From contig NZ_JACJSF010000053.1 in the NCBI RefSeq assembly GCF_014698035.1, positions 1-55,284 of the forward strand: a stretch of DNA of 55,284 nucleotides. The letters are read 5' to 3'. This document shows, piece after piece, positions 1-7,326 of this stretch; the first letter of the stretch is position 1; each line of letters opens with the position of its first letter. The position numbers and the translations under genes were made by a program. The notes beneath the pieces are model-generated. The model saw only the letters and a program-made list of their open reading frames with translations, was not told the DNA's origin and searched no databases. The DNA comes from Desmonostoc muscorum FACHB-395 (lineage in GTDB: Bacteria > Cyanobacteriota > Cyanobacteriia > Cyanobacteriales > Nostocaceae).

Positions 1-132
1 GTGTGGTTCGGGTGGGGAGTGTGGGAGGTGTGGGAGGTGTGGGAGGCAATGCAGCGTTCATTGATGTGCAGTTATTCAATTCCTCCTCTTTCTCCCCACA
101 CCCCCCACACCCCCCACACTCACGCTCATTTC
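1..132. repeat. G-rich/C-rich tandem repeat with opposing arms
   Basis: A 9-base unit (GTGTGGGAG) is repeated about three times at 15-47. It is followed by a C-rich stretch (CCCCACACC units) at about 95-120 that is roughly complementary, so the region could fold on itself. The sequence TTGTGAGAAATCC follows at about 137. A very similar arrangement occurs at 46370-46450. Short open frames cross this segment but have biased composition and no protein-like features, so I treat it as non-coding. Confidence 0.75.
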
Positions 133-1038
133 TCACTTGTGAGAAATCCAGGCTTGTCCCCCTTGTCCTCCCCCACTCCCCCTGCTCCCCTTCCCTTTTT
201 TATCACGCTGCCAACTTTGGCTATTGGCTTGTTTGGTAAATTCTCCTTTGGGAAAAAGTCTCTGTTCTAATTCTTCATAGCTGCCTTCAAAATCACAATG
301 ACCGTAAAGCGGACATTTCTGGCAATAAACGCCTTTAGTGTAGCGTTCTAAGTTCTCACGATTAAAAAAATACGGTTTCTGACTAAAGGTGCTGGCAACC
401 CACTGCCATGACATATTATTGCTAGCAGGATCACCATCTAAAAGGTGTTCAAGAAACCACTTGGCTCCTGCTTGCCAACCAATACGTCGCCAATGGACAA
501 TGTAAGCCGCTAGCCACATTCGGGCGTGGTTATGTAGATAGCCAGTTTCTTTTAAATCATGGCTAAAACTGTCGATGCAAACCCTGCCGGTGGTTCCTTG
601 TCTGATATCTTGCGGCAATTCGGGTAAATATTCAGCCACAGCGTAACCAGTTTTGTACTCTTCCTGGTCTTTCCAGATTTCATCCCCTAACTTCACATAC
701 AACCGTTGCCAATAGTCGCGCCAACCTAACTCATTAATTAGTTTCGTAGCATCGTTTTTTTGCTGTACCTGGTCAAGGACATAATCTCGAATTTCTCGCA
801 AACTCAAAACGCCGTAACGGATATAGGGCGAAAGTCGCGTCACCGCACCTGTGAAAAAATTACGTGTTTGCGCGTAACATACTGGATCGATTTTTTGCAG
901 CGCGTCTTGTGCTGCTTTCCGTCCTCCCACAGTTTCACTGATGTGGTTATCGCGTTGTGCCGCATCTGGGAATTGTTCGCGGAGATAGGCTACCAACTCA
1001 TCGCGGTTGGTAAATTCGCGTTGCATATCTTTAGACAT
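133..1038 (-). CDS. Photolyase/cryptochrome-like FAD-binding domain protein (short form)
   Basis: About 301 residues matching only the C-terminal helical FAD-binding part of the DNA photolyase/cryptochrome family. Segments such as LSPYIRYGVLS, ELGWRDYWQRL, HNHARMWLAAY and DGDPASNNMSWQWVAS are the family's FAD-pocket and photoreduction helices. The N-terminal antenna-binding domain is absent. Near the C-terminus YCQKCPLYGHC gives a CxxCx5C cluster that may bind metal or Fe-S; this is inference. I chose the ATG at 1038 because the frame upstream of it runs into a dispersed repeat (1061-1090). The last 20 or so residues are Gly/Ser/Lys-rich and are encoded by a low-complexity spacer repeat, so the original stop was probably further upstream. 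Role could be light-driven repair or sensing; not decided by sequence. Confidence 0.85.
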   Translation of the reverse strand: MSKDMQREFTNRDELVAYLREQFPDAAQRDNHISETVGGRKAAQDALQKIDPVCYAQTRNFFTGAVTRLSPYIRYGVLSLREIRDYVLDQVQQKNDATKLINELGWRDYWQRLYVKLGDEIWKDQEEYKTGYAVAEYLPELPQDIRQGTTGRVCIDSFSHDLKETGYLHNHARMWLAAYIVHWRRIGWQAGAKWFLEHLLDGDPASNNMSWQWVASTFSQKPYFFNRENLERYTKGVYCQKCPLYGHCDFEGSYEELEQRLFPKGEFTKQANSQSWQRDKKGKGSRGSGGGQGGQAWISHK

Positions 1039-1060
1039 TGTAAGCAAATTATGAATGGGT

Positions 1061-1090
1061 GCGTAGGCGTAGCCCGCCACAGGCATCGCT
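1061..1090. repeat. Small dispersed repeat, copy a
   Basis: The sequence begins GCGTAGGCGTAGCCCGCC and continues to AGGCATCGCT. Near-identical copies lie at 14141-14170 (inside an aldehyde dehydrogenase relic) and 47021-47074 (inside a cytochrome c gene). Here it lies just upstream of the photolyase-like gene start and creates a spurious N-terminal extension. Confidence 0.8.
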
Positions 1091-1147
1091 CAATAGCTCA
1101 ACGTTATGTACAATTCTAAAACGATTGCAATCTCTCACACCCCGATC

Positions 1148-1639
1148 ATGACCAACATTCCCCAAATCGGACAACCAGCACCAGATTTCTCTACTCCTGA
1201 CCAAAATGGCAATTCAGTCACTCTTGACGACCTCAGCAGTCAGTGGGTTATTCTCTACTTCTACCCCAAAGATGACACACCCGGTTGTACCACCGAAGCG
1301 AAAGATTTCACCGAGTTGTATCAAGACTTCGGCGAACTGGGAGCGAAAATCTTAGGCGTGAGTCCAGATTTGGGTAAATCCCATTGTAAATTTATCAGCA
1401 AACATAACTTGTCAATCACCCTCTTGAGTGACCCAGAACATATTTTGACAGAAGCCTACGGCGCTTGGCGCTTAAAAAAATTTATGGGAAAAGAATATAT
1501 GGGTGTTGCTCGTTCAACTTTTCTCATTTCACCTGATAAAATTATTGCCTATGCTTGGCCAAATGTAAAAGCCAAAGGTCATGCTCAGGCAGTTTTAACT
1601 AAATTACAGGAATTAGCAGCCATGCAAAGTCCTAAGTGA
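1148..1639 (+). CDS. Peroxiredoxin, PrxQ/BCP type
   Basis: A 163-residue thioredoxin-fold peroxidase that reduces hydroperoxides using a thiol. The peroxidatic cysteine is C47 in the motif DDTPGCTTEAKDF. Most PrxQ proteins have the resolving cysteine five residues later; here that position is lysine. The only other well-placed cysteine is C80 in GKSHCKF, on the helix where some BCP proteins carry an alternative resolving cysteine. The ATG at 1148 is preferred over an upstream in-frame ATG at 1106 because the family's conserved start (IGQPAPDF) follows directly. It is divergent from the photolyase-like gene with a short shared spacer, so both may answer to light or oxidative stress; that is inference. 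Confidence 0.93.
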   Translation: MTNIPQIGQPAPDFSTPDQNGNSVTLDDLSSQWVILYFYPKDDTPGCTTEAKDFTELYQDFGELGAKILGVSPDLGKSHCKFISKHNLSITLLSDPEHILTEAYGAWRLKKFMGKEYMGVARSTFLISPDKIIAYAWPNVKAKGHAQAVLTKLQELAAMQSPK

Positions 1640-1757
1640 ATCATGCAAATGCAGCTGGATAAAAAGGCAGTTGCTCTTGAGTATTTTTTTGCTATGACGT
1701 TGCAATCAACTATTTAAATTCTTAGAATTGAGGTCAATACCCCTTAGGAATATGAGT

Positions 1758-2336
1758 ATGGATTCTAATTCAAGATTAGAGTACCTCTATAAAGAGTATG
1801 TTCGATTAAATGAGACAGCTGAAGAATATATCAAAAGTGCCTTTGAAGACTTTAAGTTAATGGGAGTAATCGGTGCAACAATTGCGCTTTGGAAACCAAT
1901 TGTAGATATAGTTGTATTAGCAAACCCCAAAATTGAATCTAGTGGACTTATATTTTTAGGTTTTCTAAGTTTATTACTAGTGGTTACAATTATAGGTTTC
2001 TGGAACTTAATCAAGCAGTGCTTTATCATCTTTTTGGCAGATAATCTTCAAGGATATGAGGAAGAAATCAGAAAAGAGCTAAATGAAAGAGGTGAGTCCA
2101 AAGTTTTTAATTTGAATCTTGAGAAGGAAACAAAGCTTATTGAAAGCTATAGAATTACTTTTGCTGCTTTTTTAATAGTTTTTGGACTTGCAACTAGTGT
2201 TGTGCCATTTTTAATATTGATTAATATCAAGGTTTATTATGCAGTAATCTACATATTATTGTCATTAACAATTTTTACAATTTATTTTCAAGTCCTGAAA
2301 AAATCAACCAAAAAATATTTACCAAAAACTAGATGA
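1758..2336 (+). CDS. Hypothetical membrane protein, four predicted TM segments
   Basis: I do not recognise the family. The 192-residue product has a charged N-terminal helix (about residues 1-35), then two pairs of hydrophobic segments: near LMGVIGATIALWKPIVDIVV and LIFLGFLSLLLVVTIIGFW, a charged linker rich in Glu/Lys, and then FLIVFGLATSVVPFLILI and AVIYILLSLTIFTIYF. AGGA ends eight bases before the ATG at 1758, which favours it over the in-frame starts at 1728 and 1752. The gene and its flanks are clearly more AT-rich than neighbouring core genes, suggesting acquisition from elsewhere. It lies next to a broken restriction-endonuclease-like gene. Confidence 0.6.
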   Translation: MDSNSRLEYLYKEYVRLNETAEEYIKSAFEDFKLMGVIGATIALWKPIVDIVVLANPKIESSGLIFLGFLSLLLVVTIIGFWNLIKQCFIIFLADNLQGYEEEIRKELNERGESKVFNLNLEKETKLIESYRITFAAFLIVFGLATSVVPFLILINIKVYYAVIYILLSLTIFTIYFQVLKKSTKKYLPKTR

Positions 2337-2441
2337 ATATGGAGTCACTATAAAATTTTTATTTTGGTTTAAAAAATAACTATAAAATGTCAGCAATTTT
2401 ATCAAAGTTATAAATTAGATTTCTCAAAAATTAAAGCTAAT

Positions 2442-3073
2442 ATGGTTAAAGTCATCCAAGCGCATAATGTCAGCCTTGCTGATTTAGAAGCAAAAGTTAG
2501 TCTGCAACAAGCTGAAAATGAGACTTTTTTTATAGAGTGGTTTGACACTGTACCAGAAATCACAGATTTAGAAAAGCAAGATTTAGACAGAGTAAAACTT
2601 CATTTTCTCCGTTTAGTCAAGCGTCCTCCTTTGTCAGAAGAAACAGTAAAATTAGTAGTTTTATCTCCTTTACTCAATTTAGCTGGATTTTATGATGAGC
2701 CTTTTTATACAAGAGGTGAGGAATAAATAGAAATTTCTGCGAAGGATGAAAAAGAAGTTATTAGAGGTAGAATTGATATTTTAGTTATTCAAGAAAAATT
2801 CTGGTTGTTAGTAATTGAATCTAAAAGGTCTAGCTTTTCTCTTTTAGAAGCCATACCTCAAGCACTCACTTATATGTTGGGTAATCCTAATCCAGAAAAA
2901 CCTGTGTTCGGATTAGTGACTAATGGTAGTAACTGTATTTTCTTGAAATTGAGTAAGCAAAATACATTAAAGTATGCCATTTCTGTTTTGATGAATTCAC
3001 TCTTTTAAAGCGAGAAAATGAATTCTATCAAGTTCTGAAAATTTTAAAAAACCTAAGTCAAGTTTTGAGTTAA
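2442..3073 (+). pseudogene. Broken PD-(D/E)xK restriction-endonuclease-like protein (type I R-subunit-like)
   Basis: Two separate lesions interrupt what reads as a single protein of about 210 residues. The first part (2442-2723) ends at an in-frame TAA at 2724-2726. Translation continues in the same frame with IRGRIDILVIQ and WLLVIESKRS, the D...ExK core of a PD-(D/E)xK nuclease. This second part loses frame near a T run at 2986-2989. Adding one base there restores FDEFTLLKRENEFYQVLKIL and a stop at 3071-3073, six bases before the cysteine desulfurase start. The protein resembles short cyanobacterial proteins annotated as type I restriction R-subunit homologues. Family name is from memory; the two lesions are directly visible. 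Confidence 0.75.
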
Positions 3074-3078
3074 TAATT

Positions 3079-4287
3079 ATGTCTATTCGCCCTATATACC
3101 TTGATTGCCACGCTACTACACCTGTAGATGAACGGGTATTAGCGGCAATGATCCCCTACTTCACAGAAAAGTTTGGCAACGCATCTAGTATTGGTCATGT
3201 TTATGGTTGGGAATCAGAAGCTGCTGTCAAACAAACACGAGAGATTTTAGCAGCAGCAATTAATGCCACTCCCGAAGAGATTGTTTTTACAAGTGGTGCA
3301 ACAGAAGCTAATAATTTAGCTATTAAAGGTGTTGCCGAAGCTTATTTTAAAAAAGGTCAGCATATTATTACTGTCGCCACTGAACATAATGCAGTTCTTG
3401 ACCCTTGTAATTATTTAAAAACTCTCGGTTTTGAGATTACTATTCTCCCAGTTAAAAAAGATGGACTGATTGATTTAACTGAGTTAAACAAAGCTTTCCG
3501 TCCTGAGACAATTTTGGTTTCGGTGATGGCTGCAAATAACGAAATTGGCGTGTTACAGCCAATAGCTGAAATTGGGGAACTATGCCATGCTTACAACATC
3601 ATTTTCCACACCGATGCAGCTCAGGCTATTGGTAAAATTCCCCTAGATGTAGAAGCGATGAAAATTGATTTGATGTCGCTAACGGCACACAAAGTATTTG
3701 GGCCAAAGGGCATTGGGGCGCTGTACGTCCGCAGACGCGATCCCAGAGTGCAACTGGCTCCTCAGCAACACGGCGGCGGACATGAACGGGGGATGCGTTC
3801 TGGAACATTGTATACACCGCAAATTGTCGGCTTTGGGAAAGCTGTAGAAATCGCTTTAGCAGAACAAGCGACAGAAAACCAACGCCTCACCCAGTTAAGA
3901 CAAAGCTTGTGGAAACAGCTTTCCCAACTTGAAGGAATTCATCTCAACGGCCACCCTCAACAGCGATTGGCGGGAAACTTGAATATCAGTGTTGAGGGGG
4001 TGGATGGAGCCGCACTTTTGCTAGGATTGCAGCCAGTAATGGCGGTTTCTTCGGGATCTGCTTGCTCTTCGGCAAATACTTCACCCTCCAGTGTTCTGAC
4101 AGCACTGGGAAACCCCCAACAGCTAGCTTATGCTTCAGTGCGGTTTGGTATTGGACGGTTTAATACCCAAGAGGAAATTGATATTGTCGCCAAACATGCG
4201 ATCGCTACTATTCAAAGTTTACGCCAGCCTTCTTCTATGGATTCTCGCGCAGGAAAGCAGCAATTTGATCTAGCTCCTGCTGATTGA
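3079..4287 (+). CDS. Cysteine desulfurase (NifS/IscS family)
   Basis: A 402-residue PLP enzyme that takes sulfur from cysteine, giving alanine and a persulfide used for Fe-S clusters and thiolation. It begins with the family signature LDCHATTPVD. The PLP lysine is in SLTAHKVFGPKG and the catalytic cysteine loop is SSGSACSSANTSPS. Length matches group I desulfurases (about 400). The last 18 or so residues lie in a 53-bp overlap with the convergent aldo/keto reductase, so this tail may be a recent extension past an older stop. No iscU, iscA or nif genes are adjacent, so I leave the symbol blank; it could be iscS or a housekeeping nifS-like paralogue. Confidence 0.93.
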   Translation: MSIRPIYLDCHATTPVDERVLAAMIPYFTEKFGNASSIGHVYGWESEAAVKQTREILAAAINATPEEIVFTSGATEANNLAIKGVAEAYFKKGQHIITVATEHNAVLDPCNYLKTLGFEITILPVKKDGLIDLTELNKAFRPETILVSVMAANNEIGVLQPIAEIGELCHAYNIIFHTDAAQAIGKIPLDVEAMKIDLMSLTAHKVFGPKGIGALYVRRRDPRVQLAPQQHGGGHERGMRSGTLYTPQIVGFGKAVEIALAEQATENQRLTQLRQSLWKQLSQLEGIHLNGHPQQRLAGNLNISVEGVDGAALLLGLQPVMAVSSGSACSSANTSPSSVLTALGNPQQLAYASVRFGIGRFNTQEEIDIVAKHAIATIQSLRQPSSMDSRAGKQQFDLAPAD

Positions 4288-5191
4288 GGCGAAATTCTCC
4301 AGCAGCGATGATTCCTTCCACCTGCTTAGGATTGCGTGCGCCAACGATCGCAGCCGTCACCGCCGGATTGTTTAAAGTCCAAGCGATCGCTACCTCTCCG
4401 GCGGAGCGATCATGTTCCTTACCAATGTGCTGCAACACCTCAACTAACTTCAAGTTACGAGATAGACGTGGCTCCTGAAACTCATCACTATTCTTACGCC
4501 AATCATCATCTGGTAAATTGGCAACCCGCTCAGATGTCATCTTTCCTGTAAGCAAGCCAGATTGCATAGGTGAATACACAATCACACCGATGTTATTTTC
4601 CTTACAAAAAGGCAGAATCTCGTTTTCGACATCGCACTTAACCAATGAATAAGGCGGTTGCAATGAGGTAACTGGTGCAATTTTTTGGATACGTTTCAAC
4701 TGTTCGACATTGAAATTTGAAACCCCGATATAACGAACCTTCCCTTCATCCTTTAGCTTGGCGAGAGTCGTCCAGCCTTCTTCAATTTCTGTCGCAGGGT
4801 TAGGCCAGTGGATTTGATAGAGGTCAATGGTTTCAATATCGAGTCGGCGCAAACTAGCTTCAACTTCCCGCCGCACTGAATCAGCCTTCAGACTGCGACC
4901 AATTTCGCCCTTTTCATCCCAAATCATTGAGCATTTAGTAAAAATATAGGGGCGACTAGATCGACCTTTGAGCGCCTTAGCAACAACTTCCTCAGAATGT
5001 CCCAGACCATAAATAGCTGCGGTGTCAATCCAATTAACGCCGAGATCGAGAGCGCGAGCGATCGCTTCAATAGATTCTTGATCGTCTTGCGCTCCCCAAC
5101 CAAAAGCCCAGCCACCTCCACCAATTGCCCAAGCACCAAAGCCAATCGGGGTAATGTGAAGCTCCGAATTGCCAAGTTGTTTAGTTTGCAT
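4235..5191 (-). CDS. Aldo/keto reductase
   Basis: A 318-residue NAD(P)H-dependent TIM-barrel oxidoreductase. The catalytic tetrad is visible: Asp and Tyr in NWIDTAAIYG, Lys in IFTKCSMIW, His in LYQIHWPNP. The cofactor-binding loop near the C-terminus reads AAIVGARNPKQVE. The ATG at 5191 (MQTKQLGNSELHI) fits the family better than the upstream start at 5206. The 3' end overlaps the convergent cysteine desulfurase by 53 bp. Substrate cannot be told from sequence; relatives act on sugars, aldehydes or quinones. Confidence 0.93.
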   Translation of the reverse strand: MQTKQLGNSELHITPIGFGAWAIGGGGWAFGWGAQDDQESIEAIARALDLGVNWIDTAAIYGLGHSEEVVAKALKGRSSRPYIFTKCSMIWDEKGEIGRSLKADSVRREVEASLRRLDIETIDLYQIHWPNPATEIEEGWTTLAKLKDEGKVRYIGVSNFNVEQLKRIQKIAPVTSLQPPYSLVKCDVENEILPFCKENNIGVIVYSPMQSGLLTGKMTSERVANLPDDDWRKNSDEFQEPRLSRNLKLVEVLQHIGKEHDRSAGEVAIAWTLNNPAVTAAIVGARNPKQVEGIIAAGEFRLNQQELDQIAAFLRENP

Positions 5192-5550
5192 ATCTATCCT
5201 ATTCAATTATTTTTGAGTCAATTGCTAGTGTAAGCCGCAAATATTTTCTCAACCGCTATCTGCGGTGTGAATCACTACTAGTAGATACACGACAGTCAAT
5301 CACTACTTCTGTAGGATTACTAAATTCTAAATGTTGTGTTGATAGATACTACGCATATTACATATACACTAAACTTGTTTAAATATAGTAAAAGTTGTCA
5401 GCAAAAAAATTGTAGGTTGGGTGGAGGCTTTGCGTAACCCAACATTCTGATATATGTTGGGTTGCGCTTCGCTTCACCCAACCTACGTTTAATGCACTAT
5501 TATTTTAGTCTTGCCATGCCACTACACACACTATATATATACTAAATTTG
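5192..5550. other. Intergenic region with nested palindrome
   Basis: AT-rich spacer upstream of the aldo/keto reductase. Its only clear structure is a double inverted repeat: outer arms 5412-5423 and 5475-5486 (GTAGGTTGGGTG and its complement) and inner arms 5436-5445 and 5454-5463 (AACCCAACAT and its complement). This resembles a mobile palindromic element common in cyanobacterial spacers. No protein-like open frame was found. Confidence 0.7.
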
Positions 5551-5712
5551 CTTAAAGATACCCTGATTAAAGTCAATGCTGCTGACCCTGGTTTCACAGC
5601 AACTGACATTAATCAATACCAAGGATACCGCACCGTTGAGCAAGGAGCGATCGCTACGGGAAATGGTTTTAGCGGAGGGCTTTTTGACGAAAATGGCGTG
5701 CTTCCTTGGTAG
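5551..5712 (+). pseudogene. C-terminal relic of a short-chain dehydrogenase/reductase
   Basis: Reading from 5554 gives a stretch containing IKVNAADPGFTATDINQYQG, then YRTVEQGA, then GFSGGLFDENGVLPW and a TAG at 5710-5712. These are the C-terminal hallmarks of carbonyl-reductase-type SDR proteins (VN..DPGFTATD; VEQGA; GGFFDENGVLPW). The Rossmann fold, the catalytic Ser-Tyr-Lys region and any start codon are missing. Between VEQGA and GFSGG, about 10 expected residues (the IVRLATL region) are lost, so there was also an internal deletion. The relic is followed directly by G-rich and C-rich spacer repeats. Confidence 0.75.
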
Positions 5713-5836
5713 GGGCATTGAGAATTGGGCATTGGGAATTGAACATGAAGAAGAGACAAGGGAGACAAGAGAGAGACTTGTTCAAGAATTCCCCCTTGTC
5801 CCTCTGCCCCTTGCCCCCTGCCCCCTGCTCCCTGCC
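5713..5836. repeat. GGGCATT/GGGAATT and C-rich spacer repeats
   Basis: GGGGCATT, GGGCATT and GGGAATT units at about 5713-5740 are followed by GAGACAAG repeats and a C-rich tract (CCCTTGTCCC, CCCCTGCCCCCTGCT) up to the 3' end of the next gene. Composition and period match the tandem repeats at 23604-23660, 38102-38270 and 48536-48570. Confidence 0.7.
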
Positions 5837-6886
5837 TCAATATGGATTTGAATCAATTCGTCCCCTTTTGACACTCCTGAGATAGTACCCAGAGGTTGGT
5901 CTGTTTCTTAAGTTAAAGGTGTCGCCACTGCGAACTCTCCAAATTTTGTAATTAGAAAAGGTCAAAGGCGTTCGGGGTTCGCATACTTCCGGTATGTGAT
6001 TACCAAGTACAAAGTACGCTGCTCCCCTACCCATAACTTTCACCAAACCGTTTTTATCCACAAGAACTGATGTACTTTCGCTAACCGCTATACCTAAAAC
6101 ACTGCTAGATACACCATCCTTAATTTGACGAGCAATGAAAGCCATAATTCGGCCCATTCTTTCCCGCCTATCGAAGTGCGTATCTACGATAGTTCCTTTT
6201 AAATTACTCCAATTGAAAAAGTTGTAGGTAAAGGTGATATCCCGGTAAGGATCTTCAAGAGCGTCTCTAGTTTCAATGCCTTTTTCTGAAGAAGCGCAAG
6301 CATCATAGACACAATCACTTTGGATCATCGCACCCGCACTAGTGCCACCAACACCACCTCCCTTCAGGTAAACTGACTTAACGGCAGCCTCAAGCTTGGT
6401 ATCTTTCCAATTGCGGATGTACTGGCATTGGTCGCCGCCAGCAAAAAAAATCACATCAGCATTTCTGACTTTTTCATAAATTTCAACTTTGTTTGCTTCT
6501 TGTCTATTGCGAATCAGAAGAGTTTCCACAGAGTTTACGCCCTTCATGGCAGAAATTAGCCGATTGTAATCGTGATTACCATTCGTGCGGAGAACTACAA
6601 CATTAACCTTGGTTGCGGTGTTAGTACCTCCCCTAACTTGGTTAATCATCCACTGAATAGCATCATCAACATCGGGGCCACCCCCACCTAAGCTGAGGAC
6701 TGGGCCAGTTAAGGTGGGGCGGACATCAGAGGAAGGAGACGTGGAGGGGCGGACATCAACAGTGTCACCCAGAAAGTAGCGTTTCCAGCTTGCAATAAAA
6801 CGGGTTATTAGGAAGGTTCCCATCTTCAACAACTTGATTCCTGTACTTTTCAAGCGCCTTGCTATGCTTGGGAATGCCTTTGTCAT
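5837..6886 (-). CDS. Cyanophycinase-family peptidase (S51)
   Basis: About 349 residues of the class-I-amidotransferase-like serine peptidase clan that includes cyanophycinase, which hydrolyses the storage polymer cyanophycin to beta-Asp-Arg. Visible motifs are VLSLGGGGPDVDDA, IFFAGGDQCQYIRNW, the nucleophile elbow GGTSAGAMIQSD, and DTHFDRRERMGRI. It is longer than a typical cyanophycinase (about 275) at both ends: about 60 N-terminal residues with a weakly hydrophobic stretch, and a basic tail after GDTFNLRNRP. It may be a diverged exopeptidase rather than true CphB, so no symbol is given. ATG at 6886 was chosen; the longer frame would start with TTG. It lies downstream of the haloperoxidase gene on the same strand, 440 bp away. 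Confidence 0.85.
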   Translation of the reverse strand: MTKAFPSIARRLKSTGIKLLKMGTFLITRFIASWKRYFLGDTVDVRPSTSPSSDVRPTLTGPVLSLGGGGPDVDDAIQWMINQVRGGTNTATKVNVVVLRTNGNHDYNRLISAMKGVNSVETLLIRNRQEANKVEIYEKVRNADVIFFAGGDQCQYIRNWKDTKLEAAVKSVYLKGGGVGGTSAGAMIQSDCVYDACASSEKGIETRDALEDPYRDITFTYNFFNWSNLKGTIVDTHFDRRERMGRIMAFIARQIKDGVSSSVLGIAVSESTSVLVDKNGLVKVMGRGAAYFVLGNHIPEVCEPRTPLTFSNYKIWRVRSGDTFNLRNRPTSGYYLRSVKRGRIDSNPY

Positions 6887-7326
6887 ACTAAGCGTCTGGA
6901 GCAAACTGCAATTATTGCTAGGCTGTTACGCACTTTAATTGCTTATTCATTCGTGAAATTCGTCCTTTGTCATTAGTCATTTATCAATTGTCTTTTGTCA
7001 ATAACTAATGACAAATGACAGTTTTAACGAAAAAATGTGCAATTTAGACGCGTACTAGCTTAACTCTGGCACTAGAGAGGGTAGAATTTCCAGCGTACAG
7101 GGCTTGTACTGTTTTTTAACGCCATAACCCAGAGTAATCATTGATTCTCTATCCTAAGTAAGTTACTGCGTATTAAATTTAACATTTGTGATAAAAATCA
7201 GGCGTTACTGATTAGATAGATGAATCTTGGTATAGAGACGCGAAAGCATTACGGTACATTAACTTAGCCCAGTGCAATTTCGCGTCTCTACAAAAGTTTT
7301 GAAATCACTAAATACCGAAAATCTGT
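6887..7326. other. Intergenic region with two inverted repeats
   Basis: No coding signal. It holds a 12-bp inverted repeat (TTTGTCATTAGT at 6966-6977 and its complement at 7004-7015), part of the TAGTCATT repeat family seen near surE and pheS, and the 13-bp palindrome listed at 7233-7290. Confidence 0.7.
7233..7290 (-). terminator. TAGAGACGCG palindrome downstream of the haloperoxidase gene
   Basis: Perfect 13-bp inverted repeat (TAGAGACGCGAAA at 7233-7245, complement at 7278-7290) with a 32-nt loop, just past the stop of the gene ending at 7327. Related palindromes follow nadA (31729-31760) and the cytochrome c gene (46460-46487). It has no strong U tract, so termination is only a possibility. 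Confidence 0.5.

Noticed and set aside
1..270. Open frames across the left-edge repeats on the plus strand
   Set aside because: They are Pro/Ser- or Gly/Val-rich because of tandem repeats, lack start signals and overlap the 3' end of a well-supported gene on the other strand.
3079..4287. Nitrogen-fixation cluster
   Set aside because: The desulfurase is NifS/IscS-like, but no other nif genes are adjacent, so a nif role is not supported.
5576..5851. 91-codon plus-strand frame
   Set aside because: It reads the SDR relic in a wrong frame and then G/C-rich repeats; the correct frame shows clear SDR motifs ending at 5712.
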